Shown in pieces: positions 51,164-59,500 of a stretch of 64,000 nt of DNA. A program made the translations under genes and the position numbers. Under the pieces are notes generated by a model. That model was not told the DNA's origin. It saw nothing but the letters and a program-made list of their open reading frames with translations, and ran no database searches. The stretch covers positions 1-64,000 of the forward strand of contig JADKAS010000016.1 in NCBI GenBank assembly GCA_016715245.1. Direction: 5' to 3'. Origin of the DNA: Saprospiraceae bacterium (lineage in GTDB: Bacteria; Bacteroidota; Bacteroidia; Chitinophagales; Saprospiraceae). Position 1 is the stretch's first letter. Every line of letters begins with the position of its first letter.

Positions 51164-51516
51164 TCACAAATACACGGTTGTTTTTTGCCGCGAAAATATG
51201 AATGTTTTTGCCACGAAAATATGAATGTTTTTGCCACGAATGCACGAATGTTTTTTATTCGTGCATTCGTGGCAACCAAAGAAATATATAATTCGTGCAT
51301 TCGTGGCAACCAAAGAAATATATAATTCGTGCATTCGTGGCAACCAAAGAAATATATAATTCGTGCATTCGTGGCAACCAAAGAAATATATAATTCGTGC
51401 ATTCGTGACAACTAAAGAAATAAATAATTCGTGCATTCGTGGCTACTAAAATAATAGTAATTTATTCGTGCATTCGTGGCTACTAAAAAAAATATAATAT
51501 TCGTGGCTACAAAAAA
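51164..51516. repeat. 34-bp repeat array 1 with leading 17-bp hairpin
   Basis: Array of units beginning attcgtgcattcgtggc at 51257, 51291, 51325, 51359, 51393 and 51427 (exact 34-bp period), then 51464 and a partial unit near 51499. Before the first unit is its perfect inverse, GCCACGAATGCACGAAT (51233-51249), with a 7-nt loop. Further left are gccacgaaaatatgaatg repeats and cacaaatacacggttg. The same module order recurs in array 2. The apparent open frames through the array are translation of repeats, not genes. Confidence 0.9.
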
Positions 51517-51561
51517 CCTTTATACATCCTCACATTTGTGACTGTAAATATGAGTTGGGTT

Positions 51562-51936
51562 TTACAGTACAACCCTTTTCATATTTAACTTTAATTCTCC
51601 AAAATTAGCAATAAGTGCCAGTATATTATTAGAGACTTTCAAATAATTTATGGACATGGCAACAAATTCGTCTGTTATTGCAGAAACACCTTTTACTTCT
51701 AAAATAATCTTATTGTAAACAACAAAATCTGCATAAAAGTGATGTGGTAGAATTACATCTTTATAATGCACCTTATAAACTTTTTCTCTTTCATATGGAA
51801 TATTGTTTTTCCTGAATTCATATTCCAAAGCATCTTTATATACTATCTCCAAAAAACCTGCGCCAAGTTGATTATGAACTTCGTAACACATTCCAACAAG
51901 TTGATAGCTTTCATTTTTATGAATAATATGTTCCAT
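51562..51936 (-). CDS. GxxExxY protein (PD-(D/E)XK nuclease fold)
   Basis: 124 residues. Contains the name-giving motif GAGFLEIVY (GxxExxY, residues ~25-33). YADFVVYNKIILEVKGVSAI (residues ~69-88) gives the D...ExK catalytic pattern of PD-(D/E)XK nucleases. The ending LIANFGELKLNMKRVVL is typical for the family. Biochemical function of GxxExxY proteins is not established to my knowledge. The gene is flanked on both sides by long arrays of the same 34-bp repeat in the same orientation, which suggests gene and repeats form one unit. Length is complete for the family. Confidence 0.85.
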   Translation of the reverse strand: MEHIIHKNESYQLVGMCYEVHNQLGAGFLEIVYKDALEYEFRKNNIPYEREKVYKVHYKDVILPHHFYADFVVYNKIILEVKGVSAITDEFVAMSINYLKVSNNILALIANFGELKLNMKRVVL

Positions 51937-51992
51937 GAGTAGTTTAAATGTTAGTTTATTTTTTTAACAACAGGAATTCACAAATGTTTTTT

Positions 51993-52255
51993 ACCACAAA
52001 TACACGCTTGTTTTTTGCCACGAAAATATGAATGTTTTTGCCACGAATGCACGAATGTTTTTTATTCGTGCATTCGTGGCAACTAAAGAAATATGTAATT
52101 CGTGCATTCATGGCAAATAAAGAAATATGTAATTCGTGCATTCATGGCAACCAAAGAAATATATAATTCGTGCATTCGTGGCAACTAAAGAAATATGTAA
52201 TTCGTGCATTCGTGGCAACCAAAGAAATATATAATTCGTGCATTGGTAGCTATCA
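51993..52255. repeat. 34-bp repeat array 2 with leading 17-bp hairpin
   Basis: Units start at 52064, 52098, 52132, 52166, 52200 and 52234, exactly 34 bp apart. The first unit is preceded by its perfect inverse, GCCACGAATGCACGAAT (52040-52056), with a 7-nt loop. Further left are gccacgaaaatatgaatg and cacaaatacacgcttg. Same order and orientation as array 1, on the other side of the GxxExxY gene. Confidence 0.9.
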
Positions 52256-52321
52256 AACCAAAATTATTATAAGTGGCCATTAATTTTTATTATATTATTC
52301 TTGCCATCATGGTCTTTTAGT

Positions 52322-52714
52322 TTATGTCATGGAATAAAGTCCTATCGAATTTCCTTCTGTGTCCATGACTATAGAACAAAATCCATGTTCACCAAGCGAC
52401 ATTTTTGGTTGCAAGACATTTCCACCGGCCGATTCTACGCGACTTTCTTCCACTGAACAATCATCACACGTAAAATATACCAATGTGCCACCAACACCGG
52501 GACGCATATCTTTCATTTTTATCAATGCCCCGCTGATGTTTTTGCCATTTTCTGCCCAGGGGAAACTTTTCATGATCATTTCTCCGTCCGATTCCGGCAT
52601 AGGAAGTTCTGCCATTCTGATTTCAAAAACCCTCTCATAAAATTTCTGGGCCCTGTCCATGTCATCAACATAGATTTCTACCCAGGTAAATGGATTTTTT
52701 GCTTGTACTGTCAT
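52322..52714 (-). CDS. VOC-family (glyoxalase-like) protein
   Basis: 130 residues. The N-terminal pattern NPFTWVEIYVDDMDRAQKFY, then ERVFEI, and later TLVYFTCDDCSVEESRVESA with GGNVLQPKMSLGEHGFCSIV and MDTEGNSIGLYS, form the two beta-alpha-beta-beta-beta halves of a vicinal-oxygen-chelate protein. The E-G-N-x-x-G-L-Y/W end is diagnostic. Candidate metal ligands are the N-terminal E and the C-terminal E of DTEGNSIGL. The role could be dioxygenase, glyoxalase or resistance-type binding; the substrate is not readable. Single gene beside repeat array 2. Confidence 0.85.
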   Translation of the reverse strand: MTVQAKNPFTWVEIYVDDMDRAQKFYERVFEIRMAELPMPESDGEMIMKSFPWAENGKNISGALIKMKDMRPGVGGTLVYFTCDDCSVEESRVESAGGNVLQPKMSLGEHGFCSIVMDTEGNSIGLYSMT

Positions 52715-52947
52715 ATATTTTTAATTTTAAAGATTGGATAATTTATTTTTAAATACAATAATAAGTTGATTTTAATAAAAGATGTCCATCTTTTATTAAA
52801 ATATTCATCAACTTTTGAGTTTAATGAGAAATGTTTATTTGTTTTATTTTTTGTGTTTAGCCATACTAAAGCTGAACCAATCCTGAAAATTTACAAATGC
52901 AGAGGTAAAGAGAAGGATGTTATGTTTTTGTAATCAAATTAATTTTT

Positions 52948-52955
52948 TATATTTG
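52948..52955 (+). promoter_or_regulatory. -7 promoter element (TATATTTG)
   Basis: TATATTTG, 18 bp before the ATG at 52974; a TTTTTG lies 17 bp upstream of it (52925-52930), slightly closer than the usual 19-bp spacing. Confidence 0.5.
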
Positions 52956-52973
52956 TCATCTTAATTTAACAAG

Positions 52974-53444
52974 ATGGATAGCTCTACAGAATTAAAAGGA
53001 TGGGTAAGTCGTTTTCAAAGACATTTTAATGAGATTGTCATGAATACTCTTGTGGCAGGTATTGGTGTATTTATATTCAGCAATGTTTTGTTATTTGGCG
53101 GTATAAATTTTTTTCCGGATTTTTTTATAAATTATATCAGCCCTGAATTTAATTCTGACGGCAGCCGGGATTTGTTGTTTTATATGCATCCTTTTGTGTT
53201 AACCCATTCGCTTGCTTTGTTGTGGAATCGTTTTCAGAAATATTTTACCGGAAATGTTTTTAAAACCGGGATAGCATTTGGTCTGTTGTATGCTTTTGTT
53301 GCCCTTGTACCCATTTTATGGATTACCTATGCGGCCATGGATGTGGGATTATCCATGGTTTTTTCATGGTTGATGTATGGATTTTTTCAATCTACCATTG
53401 CAGGTATTATTTTTTCTTTTATCAGATATAAAAATTGGGTATAG
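52974..53444 (+). CDS. Four-helix membrane protein of unknown function
   Basis: 156 residues. Hydrophobic helices at about 25-45 (TLVAGIGVFIFSNVLLFGGI), 70-85 (FYMHPFVLTHSLALLW), 97-118 (GIAFGLLYAFVALVPILWI) and 125-147 (SMVFSWLMYGFFQSTIAGII). No family recognised. Converges with the YceI-like gene, with 17 bp between the stops and no terminator. The -7 element just upstream supports the start. Confidence 0.6.
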   Translation: MDSSTELKGWVSRFQRHFNEIVMNTLVAGIGVFIFSNVLLFGGINFFPDFFINYISPEFNSDGSRDLLFYMHPFVLTHSLALLWNRFQKYFTGNVFKTGIAFGLLYAFVALVPILWITYAAMDVGLSMVFSWLMYGFFQSTIAGIIFSFIRYKNWV

Positions 53445-53461
53445 CTCTCTTTAATATAAAT

Positions 53462-54049
53462 TTAACCGGATTTACTCATTTCGAGAGTTACTTCTACTTC
53501 CAGTAAATCATTTACACGAATACTTCCTCCAAGTTTCGAAGGAGGGATAAGTTTGAAGTCCGAAAAATGAACATTTTTTTTCCCTTTCATGATGGTAAGG
53601 TTTTGTTTTTTATGTACGTAAAAGGGAATGGTATAATATTTTTTTACACCTGAAATCGTAATATCAACCTGTCCTTCCATTGACTTTGTTGTACCATCAG
53701 GTAAAGAAGACAATTGTTTAATATCAATAATGATATAAGGGAATGTTTCTAGTTTTAGAGTTTTTTGAAGGTCTTTGGTCATAAATCTGTTCTGGCAATC
53801 AAAATTTTTTACGGGTACGTGTAATATACTATGTACTCTATATATATTTTGTTTTCCGGAGGATGGTATAAAGCTAAGGGTATCCGTTTTTCCATAAGAA
53901 GCTACTGTACAGGTAAATGAATTAATATTGGTAGAACCGTGTACCAAGAGACTGCTTGAACTTTTGATGATCCAGGTTTCATTTGGGTTTGTGTTTATGC
54001 CCAAGTGGAAGATTGTAGAAATCAGAAAACAAATAAATGATATATTCAA
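53462..54049 (-). CDS. YceI-like exported lipid-binding protein
   Basis: I choose the TTG at 54047-54049 as start: it gives NISFICFLISTIFHLGIN, a signal peptide. Reading further upstream runs through the terminator hairpin at 54096-54134. About 195 residues. The mature part is YceI-like: LLVHGSTNINSFTC (the usual [SH]x[VI]xGTSTLHxW position), VPVKNFDCQNRFMTKDLQKT, FPYIIIDI, MEGQVDITISGVKKYYTIPF, then FSDFKLIPPSKLGGSIRVND. YceI proteins bind isoprenoid lipids in a beta-barrel. A second YceI gene is at 55545, with a porin between. Confidence 0.65.
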   Translation of the reverse strand: MNISFICFLISTIFHLGINTNPNETWIIKSSSSLLVHGSTNINSFTCTVASYGKTDTLSFIPSSGKQNIYRVHSILHVPVKNFDCQNRFMTKDLQKTLKLETFPYIIIDIKQLSSLPDGTTKSMEGQVDITISGVKKYYTIPFYVHKKQNLTIMKGKKNVHFSDFKLIPPSKLGGSIRVNDLLEVEVTLEMSKSG

Positions 54050-54095
54050 GAAATAAAAATTTGATAAATGACACAAATGAAACGTAATAACAAAG

Positions 54096-54134
54096 AAAAA
54101 GGTTGAACCCGGACATTCCGGGCTCAACCTTTTT
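54096..54134. terminator. Bidirectional rho-independent terminator
   Basis: Long inverted repeat AAAAAGGTTGA-a-CCCGG / CCGGG-c-TCAACCTTTTT with loop ACATT. It has a T-run on each strand and lies 37 bp beyond the porin stop at 54172. It separates the porin transcript from the YceI-like gene. Confidence 0.88.
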
Positions 54135-54171
54135 CATCATCCTAAAATGATACTTTAAAAATCTTTTTACA

Positions 54172-54786
54172 TTAGAAGCCAACTACTGCCTGAACAACAA
54201 TTCCGTCAAATTTACCTTCGTTTCTGATATCGTTGCCTTTGAAATCATTGTAGTTTTGAATTACATATTCCCCTTTCAACAACAATTTTTGGTAGGGAAC
54301 CAACCTGCAGCTAGGAAAGTCTGTTGATCCCCTCCCTTTTCTTCTGTCTACAGAAACATCATCAGTATAACCAGCCAGTCTTGCTGTAACCTGATTGTAT
54401 CGGGCAGCTACAAACAATTGTTCGTTTGCCAAAAATCTGTACACACCTTCCACAGCTATCTGTGTTGTTTTTCTGTCATCAGTTTCAGCTTTAGCTTTAC
54501 CGTTTACTAACTCATAAGTACCAAATACCTCAAGACCTTTCCATTTTACAAACGGGTTAATCATGATAGCCGTAACTTTTTGTAAAGAAGAGTATGGGTT
54601 AAATCTACCACTGGTAAAATTGGAAGTTGCATTAAAAGCTGTACTTTCCAGCGCACCAAAATAATTGGAACCTGTTCTGTCACCGGCGAATAAGGTAGAT
54701 CTTGGTGTTTCTGAGTTGGTATACATTGAGGCGCTCAATCTGTATCTCAAGTCACCAGCCATATTGTCATAAGCTAATTTCAACAA
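54172..54786 (-). CDS. Porin, C-terminal part (segment of a multiply frameshifted gene)
   Basis: C-terminal ~200 residues of an outer-membrane porin. Strands include LKLAYDNMAGDLRYRLSASM, NPFVKWKGLEVFGTYELVNG, VEGVYRFLANEQLFVAARYN and LLLKGEYVIQNYNDF, with a terminal IVVQAVVGF ending in Phe, the classic C-terminal residue of outer-membrane barrels. The frame joins 54780-55019 by a one-base shift near 54785. The family resembles the Bacteroidota OprO/OprP-type porins. Confidence 0.72.
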   Translation of the reverse strand: MLKLAYDNMAGDLRYRLSASMYTNSETPRSTLFAGDRTGSNYFGALESTAFNATSNFTSGRFNPYSSLQKVTAIMINPFVKWKGLEVFGTYELVNGKAKAETDDRKTTQIAVEGVYRFLANEQLFVAARYNQVTARLAGYTDDVSVDRRKGRGSTDFPSCRLVPYQKLLLKGEYVIQNYNDFKGNDIRNEGKFDGIVVQAVVGF

Positions 54787-55019
54787 AATGGCAGGATTTC
54801 TTTTTTGTACTGCTGTTGCAGGGTTTGGTCCGGATAATTCAAAATGTTTCTGTTGATAAAACCACCTGTCAAACCCAACATAGCTGTCAAACCTTTTACT
54901 GGAAAAAAGTACACCTCACCACCAATTTCAGTAGCAAATGCGTCCAAGATCTTGTTTTCAGCGAATGGATTAAAAATAGTATTACCACCATCTGTTCTTC
55001 TGAAGTGCTGAGTCACCAT
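54780..55019 (-). CDS. Porin, middle part (segment of a multiply frameshifted gene)
   Basis: Coding run HFRRTDGGNTIFNPFAENK, then ILDAFATEIGGEVYFFPVKG. The upstream stretch 55020-55195 belongs to the same protein in another frame: GIRVFLENYMSSRHHNEFWV, KGGYIQIDKLPMFNNPDWFT and VRVKIGHMEVNYGD. NYGD plus HFRRTDGG then reads on as one motif, with a one-base shift near 55010. The start codon of this frame (MVTQ) is not a true start. Confidence 0.68.
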   Translation of the reverse strand: MVTQHFRRTDGGNTIFNPFAENKILDAFATEIGGEVYFFPVKGLTAMLGLTGGFINRNILNYPDQTLQQQYKKEILPFC

Positions 55020-55256
55020 AGTTAACTTCCATGTGCCCGATTTTTACTCTTACATATTTGGTAAACCAATCGGGATTGTTGAACATAGGCAATTTGTCGA
55101 TTTGGATGTATCCACCTTTCACCCAAAACTCATTGTGGTGTCGGGATGACATATAATTTTCAAGAAATACTCTGATACCATCACCAATTGAATGTCAAAA
55201 TTAAGGTTGGCTGCATAAGCCAGTTAAATTAACCAACTGACAAATGCTTTAGGAAT

Positions 55257-55505
55257 TTATTGGCCGAAAAGTACAGTTTTTAGTATCAGAATTTGGCTTT
55301 GATTTAATGACTGAAAACCTTGAGTAAACGCACCACCTATCTGTAATTTAAAACCGTCATATCCAACGTCATCCACTTTTGATGGTTCAAACACGTGCAT
55401 ACCTGACTGATTGTTCGCCCTGGAGTATTGAATTTTTTGGGCCACCATTTGATTTGCTATAAAAACAAACAGCAAAACGCTTAAAAATTGAATTACATTT
55501 CTCAT
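55257..55505 (-). CDS. Porin, N-terminal part (segment of a multiply frameshifted gene)
   Basis: Signal peptide MRNVIQFLSVLLFVFIANQM (cleaved at VAQ), then a ~60-residue start of the mature protein (GYDGFKLQIGGAFTQGFQSL). The frame stops at 55257. The protein continues through 55200-55256 as LAYAANLNFDIQL and then GDGIRVFLENY in another frame, so two shifts lie between 55190 and 55260. The whole gene (54172-55505) is about 445 codons with at least four single-base shifts. It sits 39 bp downstream of the YceI gene at 55545 and is probably cotranscribed. Confidence 0.68.
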   Translation of the reverse strand: MRNVIQFLSVLLFVFIANQMVAQKIQYSRANNQSGMHVFEPSKVDDVGYDGFKLQIGGAFTQGFQSLNQSQILILKTVLFGQ

Positions 55506-55544
55506 TTTTACTTTGATTTAAGGTTAAAGAATATTAGTATGAAA

Positions 55545-56114
55545 TTATTTATTAAGAATAAAATTAAAAGATAAATCTACTTTATCACCTGTGGTGACGG
55601 TACCCATCATAAATGAAGGTGGTTCCACACCATATTCTGACATAACCAGTGTTTTTTTGACATTTACTGAATAAGAATCAACATTGATTTTTTTAAAGTT
55701 GGCCGATACATCTGTTTCTTTGCTTTTACCGGCAATATTTAATAATACTACTGCATTTACAGTAAAATTAACATTGTCTTTGGTGGTGACTTTTGCACTT
55801 TTTAAGTCAGCCGTGATGTTGACGAATTTATCTGCTTTCAAGGCTTTGTAAGCATTTTTGTCCATAGCCCCTTTACCGCTTTTTAATGTTTTAACACCTA
55901 CTTTAAATTTCATGGAAGAAATCCCGGTAATATTTCCTTTCTGGTCAAAAACGGGTGTAACTTCACAATCTGCTTTAGTTCCCTTCATTTCCCAATCGTG
56001 GAGGGTAGAAGTCCCTTCAATCATGGTGTTAATGGAAGTAGTAACAAACTTTGACTGCGCAGTTAAAAAACCGGAAACGAATAAGATGATGAATATGGTT
56101 TGAAAAGTTTTCAT
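55545..56114 (-). CDS. YceI family protein
   Basis: 189 residues. The signal peptide is cut near LTAQ (residue 20). The YceI hallmark is IEGTSTLHDWEMKGTKADCE (residues ~33-52). It is followed by MKFKVGVKTLKSGKGAMDKN, AYKALKADKFVNITADLKSA and a beta-rich C-terminus (VMSEYGVEPPSFMMGTVTTG, KVDLSFNFIL). YceI proteins are periplasmic isoprenoid-binding lipocalin-like barrels. First gene of the YceI-porin unit; a second YceI-like gene follows the porin beyond a terminator. Confidence 0.9.
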   Translation of the reverse strand: MKTFQTIFIILFVSGFLTAQSKFVTTSINTMIEGTSTLHDWEMKGTKADCEVTPVFDQKGNITGISSMKFKVGVKTLKSGKGAMDKNAYKALKADKFVNITADLKSAKVTTKDNVNFTVNAVVLLNIAGKSKETDVSANFKKINVDSYSVNVKKTLVMSEYGVEPPSFMMGTVTTGDKVDLSFNFILNK

Positions 56115-56516
56115 TTTTTTTTAGATTATGGTGATTTGATGAGGTAAAGGTAGGTTTGACAGACATTTGAAAATGATGATTAGAATTATTGGAATTGATG
56201 ATTTAAATCAGTCAACTTTTCATCCTTTATTGTCAAAATCACTTTTAAAAACTAAAAAATTGTGGGGGGTACAACTTTTATACATCTTCAAAATAAAAGT
56301 TGCCATCAATTTATCAATGCAAATAAAATAATTTTTATTTATATGGTGTATATTTTAATAAATAAAATATAAAAAAAAAATATATGTTTGAGTTTAGCCC
56401 TTTTTCCATTAGATAAGTTTAGGTTTTTTAATCGGTACCCTTCTAAAGACCTGATGGTAAAATTGTCAATTTGTTTTCAAACCTTATGTTTTTAGATAAA
56501 AAAGTTAAAATTTGAA
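56115..56516. other. Divergent intergenic region
   Basis: About 400 bp, very AT-rich (including an A9 run near 56375), between YceI and the giant repeat protein. No gene seen; promoters for both are expected here. Confidence 0.4.
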
Positions 56517-56524
56517 TAACTTTG
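56517..56524 (+). promoter_or_regulatory. -7 promoter element (TAACTTTG)
   Basis: TAACTTTG, 15 bp before the chosen ATG at 56540; it implies a very short leader and argues that the upstream in-frame TTG at 56522 is not the start. Confidence 0.45.
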
Positions 56525-56539
56525 CGAAAATTTATGATC

Positions 56540-59500
56540 ATGAATAGGTGTAAAAGATGTATTGTTGGGTTATTTTTTATTTTGATTTGGAATGTAAGTA
56601 TCGCACAATCATTATATCAAAATGACAATTGTTCCTCAGCAACGCCCATTTCGACAGGGGATAAAATTACTTTGTTTCTTGGCTTTGCAGGATTAGATAC
56701 CGATGTTTGCGAAATAGGTGATCCGTTAGTTAGGGGCATTTGGTACCGTATCACAGGAAGTGACAAAGTAGTTGAGTTTTTACTGTCCAATGATCATTCC
56801 GATAGAATATCAATATCCGTTTTTAAAGGAAATTGTAATTTTTTAGAGTGTATTTCAGGTGCATCTGATCGTTTTTATGCAGAAGAAAATATCCAATACT
56901 TTATTTTAGTTTCGAAGTCCGCATTTGAGTTCGGAAATCCTGAAGTTGATATTACCATTGCAGAAAAAGAATCTGTGGCGTATGATTTTTGTGAGGGTGC
57001 CATCGTTGCACAATGTGATTCAGTGTATTCCATTTTTCCTAATCAATTGACATCTGATCAAAATACCAATTCCTGTAATGAAGATACACCTGAAGGTTGG
57101 ATTAAAATTACCGGCGATGGGAGGGATAAACAATTAAACCTTTCGGCTGCCTTTTTTAATGAGATATCATTTACTATTTTTGATAAAGAATGTGGAAACC
57201 TCCGCTGTTTATATAAAGGCAGTTATCCGGGAATCAGTTTTTCTACCATAGCAGGAAGGGACTATTTCGTCAGTATTGCCCATGACAATCCTATCCTTAC
57301 CATTCCTGTCCGTGTTTTGGTGACGTGTCAGAACAACAATACTGCCAATGTCTGTAACAGGGCTTTGCAACTTGCTTGTGGCGAAAGTATGGGAGGAACC
57401 CTTACCGATACTATTCCTCCGGATTTTAATTCGCCGATTACAGGCGCAAACCCGGGACTTTGGTACAAAATAGACGGCAATGGTGAAAAACACAAATTTA
57501 ACTTGTCCTCACCAGCCATTGAAAACCTCATAATAGAATTTTTTCTGGTGAAAAATGATAACTGCATTGATAGTATGACAGCGGTTATTTACAATCCATA
57601 TCCACTGCCGGACAATACCTATGTTATAAATGCAGCGTCTGATGAAGATATATATGTAAAGGTTGCTTATTTTAATAATCCGACTACTTTTATTTTGTCA
57701 CATGATTGCGAATCTGCGGATAATAATTTGAATTGTGAATTTGCCAAAACGCTGGATTGTGGAGACACAATGGATATTTATGAAACGGCAAGCGGAGATT
57801 TCGGATATCCCAAAACCGGCAATGAAGGCAACTGGTTTGCCATTGCGGGAAATCAAACCAAATATCGTTTTACCGGGTTAGAAGGCGTTGGTTCAGTCGA
57901 TTTTACCATCCACAAAATGGGTTGCGACAGTCTGCAGATCATTAAAAAATTTCAACACTTTTTTACGCCGGGAGAAGATATCTATGTCGATTTACCGGAA
58001 GGAGAAGATTATCTCATAAAAACCCATTTTCCCAATTTTTCATGGCAGAATGTTGTATTAAGGCTTTCTTGTGACAATCCTGTGACCCATTTGTTTTGTG
58101 AAAATGCTTTGCCTATCACCTGTGGTGAAAATTATGCCCTTTCCAATTTCGGAACCGGAGTTTCATTGGAAAATGATGTTTGTTCTGACCAACAGGGATA
58201 TTGGTATTCATTTGAAGGAAAAGATAGTTTGTTTGAAGTGGTACTGAACTTTCCCTTTCAGCAATATTCCATTTATGAAGGAGAATGTGGAAATTTGAAT
58301 TGTCTGTACGCCAATGAAAACTTTTCCGGACTGAGGAGGTTCCGCGTATTTGGAGAAATTGATAAAACATACTACATTAAAATGTTTTCCGGCAACGGGG
58401 GCTTTCCTCCGCCTTCTTTCAGAGTAGAATGCAGGGAAGCCGGGGATAACAGAATATGTTCTCTTGCAGATACCATACAATGTGGTGACGAAATTGAAGT
58501 GTTTTTTGATGTGCCTTCCAATGAAAATACCGGTATTTGTCAGGTGGAAAACGGAGAATGGTACCAATTGGAAGGAACAGGAGAACTTTTTTATCTTGAA
58601 AGTGGGGAAGAAACCGAAATTTATGTTTTTAAAGGAAATTGTGATACTGCGGAATGTGTGTCATTTGCAACAGGAAGAGTCAATTTTTTTACCCAGGTGG
58701 GAACAACTTATCTGATAAAACTGGATTCCCGTTTTTCAAATTCGTCAACCTTGCTTGTAGAATGCAGTCCTCAGGAATTTAATGATTGCCAACTTCCATT
58801 TGAAGTCGCGTGTGGAGATACGATTTCCATCAATTTTTCAAAGGCACCTACGTATCTGCCGGAAGATAACAGAAATGCTCCGGCCAATGGTTATTTTATT
58901 TCTTTGGAAGGAAATGATTCTACCTACGTGTTTAATATTGTAAACCCCCTTCAGACTGCAGACATTTATTATTATGTGTACACTCAGGATTGTGAAGAAT
59001 ATGAAACAGCAGGAATCATTCACCAGGGAGTTTATGACTGGGTTTTTCATACCGAAACAGGGGTCACGTATAAAATATTAATCGTTTCTGAAGATGCAGA
59101 AGAAACAAGCTTTGAAATTTCCTGTACAGAAAGCCCTTCGGGAGCTATATGTGAAAAGGCTCAACCCATTGAATGTGGAATTCCATTTTTATATTCTACG
59201 CTCAACAGGACCTATGATCCTGAAAATTTCCTGCATTTTGGAGCCTGGTATACTTTTGCTGGAACTGGTGACATTATAAATCTTTTTTCTGATACTATAG
59301 GTCCGGCTTATACATATGCAGTATATACCTCAGCAGAAAATTGTGATTCCCTGAATTTGCTCCACCGTTTTTTTTCAAATGCAGAACCGATATATTGGCA
59401 AACAGAAACAGGCATCAACTATTATATACATTTGAGTTTGTCATCTCCTGATACAGAGGCAGAAAACCTTCCGTTTATATTGGATTGTTTTGAAAATGAA

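Noticed and set aside
51160..51436. Open frames of 80-90 codons inside the repeat arrays (also 51956-52141)
   Set aside because: Their peptides are pure translation of the 34-bp repeat (34 is not a multiple of 3, so the frames merely cycle).
51164..52255. CRISPR-like arrays
   Set aside because: The 34-bp units are head-to-tail without unique spacers and there are no cas genes; they are tandem repeats with a leading hairpin.
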